64,000 nucleotides of DNA from Mesostigma viride. Taxonomy: Eukaryota; Streptophyta; Mesostigmatophyceae; Mesostigmatales; Mesostigmataceae. The DNA is taken from the NCBI GenBank assembly GCA_009746045.1, contig RPFO01000022.1, forward strand, positions 1 to 64,000, in the 5' to 3' direction. This document shows positions 46,601 to 59,100 of the stretch, in pieces. A model generated the notes under the pieces. It was not told where the DNA came from, ran no database searches, and worked only from the letters and a program-made list of their open reading frames with translations. Position numbers and translations under genes: made by a program. Within the stretch, counting starts at the first letter, position 1, and each line of letters starts with the position of its first letter.

Positions 46601-46958
46601 TTCATTCTTAACAGTCGACATTTCCCGTTCAGTCTGAACACTTAGTAAATGTAGTAGGATGTTTGGAGAGAGATCCTTCCCGTAGTAACAAGTTAATCAG
46701 CCGTATATGCCCCACGGCATTTCTCGCGCATTTTGCTGAATTCAGTTTCTGTTCAGAACACATCAGACTCGATCTTACGAGGGTGTGACGGCGTTCAGGC
46801 CGGCGGTTACGGGACGTAACTCGCGGCTCCGCAGGATTTCAGGGATGGCCTTCGATCGTGGGGGTGCGATCAGGCCGTACGGTACGGCGCCCGCGGCGGT
46901 GTCAGGATGTTCGGGGTTCTCCCCTGCGCAACACGATCGTAGTTAAGTAGTTGACAAG
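34663..46958. repeat. 733-bp satellite, array 2 (about 17 units)
   Basis: The main array. Fourteen consecutive units from 35,197 (measured at one internal marker) to 44,726 are spaced by exactly 733 bp and look identical or nearly so. The first unit (34,663) and the last two (from about 45,655) are clearly diverged, carrying GTAGGATGTTTGG and AACAAGTTAATCAGCC in place of the usual words. It stops in mid-unit at GTTGACAAG. Confidence 0.97.
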
Positions 46959-47204
46959 AAAAAAGTGGGGGAGGGGGGGCTATCGCCCCCCCTCCCCGAC
47001 TTGAGAGGACGTGACTCGCCGCTAGCGGCCCAGAGGCCGATAGTCGACCTTCTGGGCGCCAACCGCACCGGCCCGCGCGACGCGCCAAGACCCTTCCACG
47101 GAGGACGCGCGAGCGGACGATTCCGACCGGGACGAACCGCCGCCGTGCGCCACGCGCAACGGACCCTTCCCCGTGAACACCGTGGAAGCTCTCCGAGCGT
47201 GAGA
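46959..47204. other. Foreign sequence interrupting a 733-bp unit, with strong inverted repeat
   Basis: Begins directly after GACAAG of the satellite. Positions 46,968-46,997 form a near-perfect hairpin (GGGGAGGGGGGG, short loop, CCCCCCCTCCCC). The rest is GC-rich with no supportable gene. Confidence 0.6.
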
Positions 47205-48029
47205 TACTTGGAAATTTCGTCACGTTCGTATCGAAAATGAAATTTCTGACAAATTTGTCAGCTCGGACAGAACCACAATGAATTTCCAGGTAAATAGGTG
47301 TACGTTTATTCCAAACAACCACAATGAATTTCAGCATACCATTCGATACAACAATGATATTTCGGCGTCGGATACTTGGAAATTTCGTTACGTTCGTATC
47401 GCCGGCCAGTGAAATTCTGACAAATTTTATCCTGAACTATTTCGCATCATAACATGACTCCGTTGGGAGATCATCATGTAGCACTGGCTAACATATTCCC
47501 TTGCTGGATGGATGGAGGTAGGTGAAGAATTAAACCTTTTTGAATGACCTTATTTGTCTAATTGTAATTGCCTAGCACAGTCTACCTAGAGGAGGGCCCT
47601 GATTGGCACAATTGTGGCCATGTACGTAATTATGCTACATGTCGTACATGATCTCCCAACTAGTCATGTTATAATTTAATTTCATTTTAATGCTAGCATG
47701 TCTTGTTGCATGCCCTCAAAGCTAAAATTGTTTATCACATGCAGAGAGAGCCCGCACAATGAATTTCAGCGTACCATTCATTAATTAATTATACCATGCG
47801 ATATACTTTACAGATATTTCGCTGTCAAATGCTTCGAAATTTGGGTACTGCTTTTTGCAAGCCAGCCATAAGGACCAAACACTCCCATGCAAACTCCCAT
47901 TTTCATCATTAATTAATATTCATTGAGTGGCAATCCTTTCATTCCTTTGTTCACACATGCACCATCCGTCATTCCCATTATTAAATTGAAAAAATTAAAA
48001 CATAGCATGACTCCGTGGTGCCCACTATG
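47205..48029. other. AT-rich sequence with short dispersed repeats
   Basis: GATACTTGGAAATTTCGT occurs at 47,207 and 47,369 and again at 50,316; CCATGCGATATACTTTA occurs at 47,792 and 50,281. These tie the two sides of the CATGC array together as one duplicated flank. The segment 47,636-47,690 resembles 30,900-30,960. No gene seen. Confidence 0.6.
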
Positions 48030-49365
48030 ACTTCATGGGGGGGGCTGGCATGCTTGCGTGGGTGTGGGGGGGCCTCGCATGCGTGCGTGGGTGTGGGGGG
48101 GGCTCGCATGCGTGCGTGGGTGTGGGGGGGGAGTGGCATGCATGCGTGGGTGTGGTGGGGGGCTGCCATGCATGCGTGGGGTTAGGGGGGGCTGGCACGC
48201 GTGTGTGGGTTCGTGGGGTGGCTGCCATGCGTGCGTGGGTGTGTGGGGTGGCTGGCATGCGTACGTGGGTGTGGGGGGTGGCTGGCATGCATAAGTGGGT
48301 TTGTGATGGGCTGGCATGCGTGCGTGGGTTGGTGGGGTGGCTGGCATGCATGCGTGCATGTGGGGGGTCGCTGGCATGCATGCGTGGGTTTGTGGGGTAG
48401 CTGGCATGCAGGCGTGGGTGTGGGAGGGGCTGGCATGCATGCGTGGGTGTGGGGGATGGCTGGCATGCATGCCTGCATGTGGGGTGGGGCTGGCATGCGT
48501 GCGTGGGTGTGTGGGGGGGCTCGCATGCGTGCGTGGGTGTGTGGGGGGGCTCGCATGCGTGCGTGGGTGTGGGGGGGAGTGGCATGCATGCGTGGGTGTG
48601 GTGGGGGGCTGCCATGCATGCGTGGGGTTAGGGGGGGCTGGCACGCGTGTGTGGGTTGGTGGGGTGGCTGCCATGCGTGCGTGGGTGTGTGGGGTGGCTG
48701 GCATGCGTACGTGGGTGTGGGGGGTGGCTGGCATGCATAAGTGGGTTTGTGATGGGCTGGCATGCGTGCGTGGGTTGGTGGGGTGGCTGGCATGCATGCG
48801 TGCATGTGGGGGGTCGCTGGCATGCATGCGTGGGTTTGTGGGGTAGCTGGCATGCGGGCGTGGGTGTGGGAGGGGCTGGCATGCATGCGTGGGTGTGGGG
48901 GGTGGCTGGCATGCATGCCTGCATGTGGGGTAGGGCTGGCATGCGTGCGTGGGTGTGGGGGGGGCTGCCATGCGTGTGTCGGGGGGCTGGCATGCGTGGG
49001 TGGTTGGCGGGGGGAGTGGCATGCATGCGTGGGTGTGGTGGGGAGCTGCCATGCATGCGTGGTTTTAAGGGGGGGCTGGCACGCGTGCGTGGGTTCGTGG
49101 GGTGGCTGCCATGCGTGCGTGGGGGTGGGGGGTGGCTGGCATGCGTAAGTGGCTGTGGGGGTTGCTGGAATGCATAAGTGGGTTGTGGGGTGGCTGGCAT
49201 GCGTGCGTGGGTGTGGGGGTGGCTGGCATGCGTGCGTGGATTGGTGGGGTGGCTGGCATGCATGCGGGCATGTGGGGGGTGGCTGGAATCCATGCGTGGG
49301 TTTGTGGGGTATAGCTAACATGTGTGCGTGGGTGTGGGAGGGGCTGGCATGCATGCGTTGGTTGA
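48030..49365. repeat. CATGC minisatellite, array 5 (opposite orientation)
   Basis: About 45 units reading GGCTGGCATGCATGCGTGGG on the plus strand, the reverse complement of the arrays in the left half. A roughly 460-bp segment is itself duplicated (48,140-48,600 and 48,600-49,050), seen as the same order of variants. Not coding. Confidence 0.95.
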
Positions 49366-50290
49366 CATGCCATGGATGAAAAACGCCAAGAAGAGTATAT
49401 GGCCCCGCTGCCACCAAAAATCACCTGGTTGATCAACCAAGGGGATAGCCTGCACAGTGAGACACAAACACAGCAGACCCAGCAAAGCAAAATTCAGGTT
49501 GTAAGCGAGTGGAGATTACTTTTGACATGCTTGATGAAGAAATATATAACACACCTTCTATTGTCACACCTTCTATAAACAAATGGTTGATTGATCACCT
49601 TATACACCACGTAAACATGCTACCAGACGCGCTCTTCAGTCCAGTCAAAATCCACGTGCGAAGCAAGTCAGCTTACGCAGAAAGCACCATGAATGTCAGC
49701 CAGTACAGCAGTAAATGACGCCCCAAACCCGTGACCAGGCAAGCATCCAGAGGGGCTTTCACCGCCCAGTATATTCCAGAAAAAAGCATCACAGATCCTT
49801 GGGCAACGGACGTTCACACAGGACATGCGAAGGACCATGAAGATGGCGTCCTGCACGGCTAAGAAAATAAAACGCAGACCCTTGCTACGCTATGTCTTTG
49901 CTGCGACTAGGTGGATTCGGCGAAATGGAAAGAACGCAACCATGAAAATGCATCAGAAAGAGAGCAGGTACTACCCCGGTCATCGAAACAAACGCCTCAC
50001 CATCGGCATCGCCGGTTACGTCCCGTGGCAAAAAATCCAGCGTTCTTTCCAATATGATGTGGCGACAGCAGAAGCTCGTTGGCCACACCCCAAGCCTAAA
50101 ACCATGGCTGCGCATTCCCCATCCCAATTTTCTAGCCTACGTTGCCTGCCATCGCCAGCCAGCACAAGGAAAATTGCTCGCGCAGCACGTCACTTTGTTT
50201 TTCGCCCCGAGCATGCCGCACGCTTTGCCAATAATTCCCAGTTCCCACTGCCCAGCAAGACTTTTTTCCATGCGATTATACCATGCGATA
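49366..50290. repeat. Diverged relative of the composite block
   Basis: Aligns by eye with 33,260-34,540: shared words include CACCTGGTTGATCA, CAGCAAAGCAAAATTCAG, CATTCCCCATCCCAATTT and CGCCAGCCAGCA in the same order and spacing. In this copy a CATGC array replaces the CTGG arrays upstream. A plus-strand frame (49,825-50,298) keeps LLRYVFAAT where the other copies have LLVRYVHAAT. Confidence 0.75.
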
Positions 50291-50931
50291 TACTTTAGAG
50301 ATATTTCGGTGGAAGATACTTGGAAATTTCGTTACGTTCGTATTTCCATTGAAAATGTGCCAACTTTCGGCCTGAACTATTTCACCCCACCCTGACTGAA
50401 CGCCTGTTAGGCTCTGAACCTTCCACCCGTCCTGAAAATTGGATCCATCCGTTCAGAAAATCGCATTCTATATTTTTCGAACTGAACATACCGTCGTTCC
50501 ACCGTTGTGAAATTTATCGACTCCTTATTTAAACTACTCGACCATTAAGTAGGCGTTCTTGTGCGCCAGCTCGTATCCTCTACTAAATTCTACAAAGGCC
50601 TGGGATGTTTGGGAGAGATTGGTTCGCGACTTTTTGTTTGACGATTAAAAAAGTCAACGCGCCGTACCGTCCTGAGGCCGCGCGGATTGGCGAGACGCCC
50701 CACCTGCCCGCGAAAGTCTGAACGTGTTCAGCATTTCAGCACCCGTTCAGGAAAACACGACACTCGATCTCCAAGGTTTGGGGATTTCTTTGTACTACGC
50801 CGATTGGCCATCTCGCAACGGTCCTGGACGTCTTCCGCTCCCGCGCTAGGGGGCGCGGGGGACGGCCCCACCTTCGGCCTACGGCCGCGGCCAAAGTTTT
50901 CGGGCGTCATAAATCGTAGTTACTAGTAGGG
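50291..50931. other. Sequence rich in TGAAC/GTTCA words, no gene seen
   Basis: Contains GATACTTGGAAATTTCGT (third copy) and several TGAAC/GTTCA half-sites like those of the 733-bp satellite, including TGAACGTGTTCA at about 50,719, a perfect palindrome. It ends at ATCGTAGTTACTAGTAGGGG, similar to the satellite's own ATCGTAGTTAAGTAGTT. Confidence 0.55.
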
Positions 50932-53460
50932 GACAAGTTGGGGGCCCCTTCGGGGCCCAGACTTTTTGGCGCCTGAGCGGGCGATTGGCGCGTACACCCG
51001 CGGGGTGCGTCCTCGGGAACGCCGGCGCCACGCGGGGTGCGCAGTGCGAAGGGGCAGTGGCCAAGGGCGCCGAGGCGGGGGGGGCCAGCGGGAGCCCAAA
51101 AATTTCGGCTTCGTACGGCCGTTTTTTAGGCGGAGCCTCCTGCTTTTCACAGTTTCGAGCCGTTTTTTTCCCACGCTCGCCGTCTGAACACGTTCAGGTC
51201 AGTAATCTCGCTAAAATTGGCACGGAAATGGCGTGGGAAGTAGGCCGAACCGAAAATTGAACCAAAAACCCGTTCAGAAAAGTGTTCGAACTCAATTTTC
51301 GTTCATTCTGAACACTCAAAATTTCCCGTTCAGTCTGAACCCTTAGTATTTGTAGTAGGATGTTTGGATAGAGATCCTTCCCGTAGTAACAAGTTAATCA
51401 GCCGTATATGCCCCACGGCATTTCTCGCGCATTTTGCTGAATTCAGTTTCTGTTCAGAACACATCAGACTCGATCTTACGAGGGTGTGACGGCGTTCAGG
51501 CCGGCGGTTACGGGACGTAACTCGCGGCTCCGCAGGATTTCAGGATGGCCTTCGATCGTGGGGGTGCGATCAGGCCGTACGGTACGGCGCCCGCGGCGGT
51601 GTCAGGATGTTCGGGTTCTCCCTTGCGCAACACGATCGTAGTTAAGTAGTTGACAAGTTGGGGGCCCCTTCGGGGCCCAGACTTTTTGGCGCCTGAGCGG
51701 GCGATTGGCGCGTACACCCGCGGGGTGCGTCCTCGGGAACGCCGGCGCCACGCGGGGCGCGCAGTGCGAAGGGGCAGTGGCCGAGGGCGCCGAGGCGGGG
51801 GGCCAGCGGGAGCCCGAAAATTTCGGTTTCGTACGGCCGTTTTTTAAGCGGAGCCCCCTGCTTTCCACAGTTTCGAGCCGTTTTTTTCCATGCTCCCCGT
51901 CTGAACACGTTCAGGTCAGTCATCTCGCAAAAATTGGCACTGAAATTGCGTGGGAAGTAGGCCGAACCGAAAATCTAACCCGCAAACCGTTCAAACTAGG
52001 GTTCGAACTAAATTTTCTGCACATTTCCGTTCATTCTGAACAGTCGACATTTCCCGTTCAGTCTGAACACTTAGTAAATGTAGTAGGATGTTTGGAGAGA
52101 GATCCTTCCCGTAGTAACAAGTTAATCAGCCGTATATGCCCCACGGCATTTCTCGCGCATTTTGCTGAATTCAGTTTCTGTTCAGAACACATCAGACTCG
52201 ATCTTACGAGGGTGTGACGGCGTTCAGGCCGGCGGTTACGGGACGTAACTCGCGGCTCCGCAGGATTTCAGGATGGCCTTCGATCGTGGGGGTGCGATCA
52301 GGCCGTACGGTACGGCGCCCGCGGCGGTGTCAGGATGTTCGGGTTCTCCCTTGCGCAACACGATCGTAGTTAAGTAGTTGACAAGTTGGGGGCCCCTGCG
52401 GGGCCCAGACTTTTTGGCGCCTGAGCGGGCGATTGGCGCGTACACCCGCGGGATGCGTCCTCGGGAACGCCGGCGCCACGCGGGGTGCGCAGTGCGAAGG
52501 GGCAGTGGCCGAGGGCGCCGAGGCGGGGGGCCAGCGGGAGCCCAAAAATTTCGGTTCCGTACGGCCGTTTTTGGGGCTGAGCCCCCTGCTTTTCACAGTT
52601 TCTAGCCGTTTTTTGCCACGCTCCCCGTCTGAACACGTTCAGTTGTGTCATCCCGCTAAAATTGGCACGAAAATTGCGTGGGAAGTAGGCCGAACCGAAA
52701 ATTTAACCGACAAACCGTTCAAAATAGGGTTCGAACTAAATTTTCCGCACACTTCTCGTTCAGTCTGAACAGTCGAAATTTCCCGTTCAGTCTGAACCCT
52801 TAGTATTTCTAGTATTTTGTTTGGAGAGAGATCCTTCGTGTATAAACTCTTCCTCCCAGCCGTATATGCCCCCGGCATTTCTTGCGCATTTTGCTGAATT
52901 CAGCTTCTGTTCAGAATAGGTAAGACTCGATCTTAGGAGGGTGTGACGGCGTTCAGACTAGCGGTTACGGGCCGTTACTCGCGGCTCCGCAGGATTTCAG
53001 GATTTGCCCTCGTTCGTGGGGGTGCGATCAGGCCGTACGGTACGGCGCCCGCGGCGATGTCAGGATGTTCGGGTTTCTCCCTTGCGCAACACGATCGTAG
53101 TTAAGTAGTTGACAAGTTGGGGGCCCCTTCGGGGCCCGGACTTTTTGGCGCCTGAGCGGGCGATTGGCGCGTACACCCGCGGGGTGCGTCCTCGGGAACG
53201 CCGGCGCCACGCGGGGCGCGCAGTGCGAAGGGGCAGTGGCCGAGGGCGCCGAGGCGGGGGGGCCAGCGGGAGCCATAAAATTTCGGCTTCGTACGGCCCG
53301 TCCGCAGGCGGAGCCCCCTGCTTTTCCCAGCTTCGAGCCGTTTCCTGGCACGCTCCCCGTCTGAACACGTTCAGGCAAGTCATCTCGCTAAAGGTCCACC
53401 GGGACGAAATAATTACGTACATGCAAATTCCAGGCTATGGCGGTACAGAAAACTGATTGG
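50932..53460. repeat. 733-bp satellite, array 3 (about 3.5 units)
   Basis: Starts in mid-unit at GACAAGTTGGGGG, the exact point where array 2 stops. It has two diverged units (markers near 51,080 and 51,795), one unit of the homogenised type (about 52,530), and the terminal variant (53,260) that leads into composite copy 2. Confidence 0.95.
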
Positions 53461-54655
53461 TGTAGGAGCATCGATGCATGGATTCGTTCCAAATATTCTA
53501 GGCTTTTTTTATGAGTTATGGCTGGGACGAGTAGGTCATCCAGCGACATCTGGGTGTAGTTCGTGACATGTTTCCCTACCCTTTTGGTAATGCCCTTGGT
53601 GCCAGGCCAGGCTGGCCAAGCCGCTGGGGGCCTGCCAGACCAAAGTCCCTATATGAGTGTGCTTTGGTCCCTGTATGGACACTAAATTGTTTTAGGTTAG
53701 TTTGTGGACATTACCATGCAAGGTGCAACTGGCTCCTATTTTTAGGCGCGAGTTGGACACGATTTGAGGGCTAAAAGCTAAAGATGTTTGCTGAGACAGC
53801 TAGCCCGCAACACACGTAGCATAGTTGTCACACTTCATGTAGTGTTCAAGTTGGGGCATGTGCAGACAATGTTTGTTCCAACTCTGATTTATTATAATGA
53901 GTTGTCTTGAGCACTTCATAATGAGATTAGCACAGCTCATTTTAAGACACACCACCGCATCTTTATCAAACAATCCCATCCAATTCCCAACTTCACCATG
54001 GAATGGCCTTCAAATGTTAGCATGTGCACGATCGCTCATGCCCACTTCAAAATCACCTTAAGAAAGAAAGTTTTGTATTCGCTAACTTCTTTATAACCAC
54101 CACCAGTATGGGGCAACCACAGGCCCTCACTGTGACCACTGTGACCACGGCAAGGGCACGCCATCACATGCAGCCATAAATGTATCTAACGAAGCAAGGC
54201 CAGCTGGTATCCAGGCGGCATGTTGCCACCACACACGTCTCGGTTACGGCGCGGTCACCCATCTTCATGTCCCTGCAAATATGCACCCCATAACAACGTG
54301 TGACAACCCACAAGACCCCACGGTGCCCTTTTGCGGGATCGCAGGGCATGGCAGGGCATGTGCGTGTGTACCACCCCTACCTGCCTGCCCAACGCCCCAC
54401 TCCCCATGCCCCAAGTTTCATGGCTCGTGCCCTAGGTCCCCTGCCCCGTCCCACCTGCCCACTGTGCCCTTGCTTGTGACTTGCCTCTGACCACATCACG
54501 TGGCTGAGGGCCTGCCCCATGCCCCAGTCCCCACGACCTGTGACTCATAGCTTCAGAAAGGCTCCCCCTGCCCCCTGCCGCCTGGACCCTGCCCTCCTCC
54601 CTGTGGTGCCCCCGCTGGCTGGCTTGCCAATAATCACATCTCGTGCATGTGGCTG

Positions 54656-54659
54656 CCTT

Positions 54660-54743
<84 letters not shown>

Positions 54744-54744
54744 C
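54656..54744. repeat. CTGG tetranucleotide array
   Basis: About 22 uninterrupted units, in the same position as the short arrays of copy 1. Confidence 0.95.
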
Positions 54745-55072
54745 CTGACCCATGCCACATACCCCACGCCCCAAGCCTCGTGCCCCATGTCCCCAAGTTT
54801 CATGGCTCGTGCCCCAGGTCCCCTGCCCCGTCCCACCTGCCCACTGTGCCCTTGCTTGTGACTTGCCTCTGACCACATCACGTGCAGGTGGCTGAGGGCC
54901 TGCCCCATGCCCCAGTCCCCACGACCTGTGACTCATAGCTTCAGAAAGGCTCCCCCTGCCCCCTGCCGCCTGGCCCCTGCCTCCCGCCCCCTCCCCCCTT
55001 CCCCCTGTCCCCATGCCCTCCTCCCTGTGGTGCCCCCGCTGGCTGGCTTGCCAATAATCACATCTCGTGCAT

Positions 55073-55270
<198 letters not shown>

Positions 55271-56734
55271 GCCTGACCCATGCCACATACCCCACACCCC
55301 AAGCCTCGTGCCCCATGTCCCCTGCCAGCCTGCCTGCCTACACATGCAAAGGAAACAAACATGGCCCCGCTGGCACAATGCAAAGCACACCTGGTTGATC
55401 AGGTAGCGGGCACGCCTGCACAATGAGACATCAAAATTACACAGCCAGCAAAGCAAAATTCAGTGTGCAAGCCAATGGGGCCTACGTTTGACAGCAAGTA
55501 TGATGAATCCATGTAGAAAAATATGGCACAACACACGGTTGCCCACCTGCACGTACAGCCCAGTAAAAATTCACGTGCAGCAAACTGTCTACCCATGCGT
55601 GAATTTGGCTTCAGCCCAGTAAAAATCTGCACAACACAAATATTGCACAGCCATTAGAGCAAGTCTAACTTTGGATATGCTGGATGGAAGCAATATAGCA
55701 CAGCATGACACACCCCTAGTTGCTCACCTTCACCCATATAGCCCAGTGAAAACCCACGTGCAAAGCAAGGCAGCTTATCACACGCAAAACCACCATCAAC
55801 GTCAGGAAGCACAGCAGTCAACGACTCCCAAAATCGGTGCATGAGAAATCATCCATGAGCAATCATGGGCTTTCCCTGCCCAGCCTGTTCCAGAAGAAAG
55901 CAACACGGAGAACGTGGCAATGACATTCCCAAGGAGAATGAAGAGGACGCACCCCACGGATACGACAATGGAAGACAGACTCTTGGTCCGGTATGTGCAC
56001 GCTGCGATCAAGAAAATTCGTCTGGAAAAAAGGAAATTGCATAAGATTACGGTAAACGTAAATCGCATTAGATAAAAGCAGATACATTGACCACATCTTT
56101 GACACAAATCGCCATCGCCAGCGTTCGTTCCGTGCCAAGCAATCCAGCGCTCAATCGCAACTGTCTATGGTGACACCAGACATTCGTTTGCCCCATCCCA
56201 CGTCTTCCATGAACAGCAAAACTGATTTTACAAGGCGTGAAATACGTAAAACTGAGGAATGACGACAATGAAACAAAGCAATCTGATGACGACGTTCAAT
56301 TTCCAGGTCGCTGGCTATTATACAGCAAATGCCATAGCGACACGGACCTCTCCCACGCAGGTAGCACGGGGTTGACGCCCCGCCAGCTCAGAAAGTTTCG
56401 TACGTACTCTTCCAATACAAACTTTTGATGTATAAAAGCCATGAATTCGCATTCCCCATCCCAATTTCACATGCTACGTCGCCCGCCATCGCCAGCCAGC
56501 AACAACTATGGTTGCTTCCGCAGCACGTCGCTTTGTTTCATTAAAATTTTTGCCCCGACCATGCCGCTTTTATTATTCACGTTCACTTTACCCATTGCCA
56601 CTGCCCAGCCTGGTGCGTTCGACGCGACGCTCGCCCCGCCCTGCATGCGAACTAAAATTTGGTGCGGTTCGACCGGTCCAACTTTCCCCGTTCAGCCTGA
56701 ACACTTCAAGTCCGTATTTTTGTAAGGGTAATCG

Positions 56735-59100
56735 GCGGGGGGGCCAGAGGGAGCCCAAAAATTTCGGTTGCGTACGGCCGTTTGGCGGGCTGAGCCCCCT
56801 GCTTTTCACAGTTCAACGCTCCCCGTCTGAACACGTTCAGTTCAGTCATCTCGCAAAAATTGGCACGGAAATTGCGTGGGAAGTAGGCCGAACCGAAATT
56901 TTAACCGAAAAACAGTTCAGGCTAGGGTTCGAACTAAATTTTCTGCACATTTCCCGTTCAGTCTGAACACTCAAAATTTCCCGTTCAGACTGAACCCTTA
57001 GTAAATCGACTACGATGTTTGGATAGAGATCCTTCGTGCATAAACTAATTAATCAGCCGTATATGCCCCCCGGCATTTCTCGCGCATTTTGCTGAATTCA
57101 GTTTCCGTTCAGAACTGCTGACACTCGATCTTAGGAGGGTGTGACGGCGTTCAGACCGGCGGTTACGGGCCGTAACTCGCGGCTCCGCAGGATTTCAGGG
57201 ATGGCCCTCGGTCGTGGGGTTGCGATCAGGCCGTACGGTACGGCGCCCGCGGCGATGTCAGGATGTTCGGGTTTCTCCCTTGCGCAACACGATCGTAATA
57301 TAGTAGTTGACAAGTTGGGGGCCCCTTCGGGGCCCAGACTTTTTGGCGCCTGAGCGGGCGATTGGCGCGTACACCCGCGGGGTGCGTCCTCGGGAACGCC
57401 GGCGCCACGCGGGGCGCGCAGTGCGAAGGGGCAGTGGCCGAGGGCGCCGAGGCGGGGGGGCCAGCGGGAGCCCGAAAATTTCGGTTTCGTACGGCCGTTT
57501 TTTAAGCGGAGCCCCCTGCTTTCCACAGTTTCGAGCCGTTTTTTTTCCATGCTCCCCGTCTGAACACGTTCAGGTCAGTCATCTCGCAAAAATTGGCACT
57601 GAAATTGCGTGGGAAGTAGGCCGAACCGAATATTCAACCAAAAACGCGTTCAGAAATGTGTTCGAACTCAATATTCGTTCAGTCTGAACACTTGAAATTT
57701 GCCGTTCAGTCTGAACCCTTAGTATTTGTAGTAGGATGTTTGCTTCGGCAACAAACTCTTTGCCCTGCCGTATATGCCCCCCGGCATTTCTCGCGCATTT
57801 TGCTGAATTCGGCTTCCGTTCAGAACTGCTGACAGTCGATCTTAGGAGGGTGTGACGGCGTTCAGGCCGGCGGTTACGGGCCGTAACTCGCGGCTCCGCA
57901 GGATTTCAGGATTTGCCCTCGGGCGTGGGGTGCGATCAGGCCGTACGGTACGGCGCCCGCGGCGATGTCAGGATGTTCGGGGTTCTCCCTTGCGCAACAC
58001 GATCGTAGTTAAGTAGTTGACAAGTTGGGGGCCCCTGCGGGGCCCAGACTTTTTGGCGCCTGAGCGGGCGATTGGCGCGTACACCCGCGGGATGCGTCCT
58101 CGGGAACGCCGGCGCCACGCGGGGTGCGCAGTGCGAAGGGGCAGTGGCCGAGGGCGCCGAGGCGGGGGGGCCAGCGGGAGCCCAAAAATTTCGGTTCCGT
58201 ACGGCCGTTTTTGGGGCTGAGCCCCCTGCTTTTCACAGTTTCTAGCCGTTTTTTGCCACGCTCCCCGTCTGAACACGTTCAGTTGTGTCATCCCGCTAAA
58301 ATTGGCACGAAAATTGCGTGGGAAGTAGGCCGAACCGAAAATTTAACCGACAAACCGTTCAAAATAGGGTTCGAACTAAATTTTCCGCACACTTCTCGTT
58401 CAGTCTGAACAGTCGAAATTTCCCGTTCAGTCTGAACCCTTAGTATTTCTAGTATTTTGTTTGGAGAGAGATCCTTCGTGTATAAACTCTTCCTCCCAGC
58501 CGTATATGCCCCCCGGCATTTCTTGCGCATTTTGCTGAATTCAGCTTCTGTTCAGAATAGGTAAGACTCGATCTTAGGAGGGTGTGACGGCGTTCAGACT
58601 AGCGGTTACGGGCCGTTACTCGCGGCTCCGCAGGATTTCAGGATTTGCCCTCGTTCGTGGGGGTGCGATCAGGCCGTACGGTACGGCGCCCGCGGCGATG
58701 TCAGGATGTTCGGGTTTCTCCCTTGCGCAACACGATCGTAGTTAAGTAGTTGACAAGTTGGGGGCCCCTTCGGGGCCCGGACTTTTTGGCGCCTGAGCGG
58801 GCGATTGGCGCGTACACCCGCGGGGTGCGTCCTCGGGAACGCCGGCGCCACGCGGGGCGCGCAGCGCGAAGGGGCAGTGGCCGAGGGCGCCGAGGCGGGG
58901 GGGCCAGCGGGAGCCATAAAATTTCGGCTTCGTACGGCCCGTCCGCAGGCGGAGCCCCCTGCTTTTCCCAGCGTCGAGCCGTTTCCTGGCACGCTCCCCG
59001 TCTTAACACGTTCAGGCAAGTCATCTCGCTAAAGGTCCACTGCGGGGACGAAATAATTATGTACATGCAAATTCGAGGCTATGGCGGTGCAGAAAACTGA
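56735..59100. repeat. 733-bp satellite, array 4 (about three units)
   Basis: Markers near 56,740, 57,460, 58,164 and 58,897. The first two are diverged, the third is of the homogenised type, and the last is the terminal variant. This is the same order as in array 3. Confidence 0.95.
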
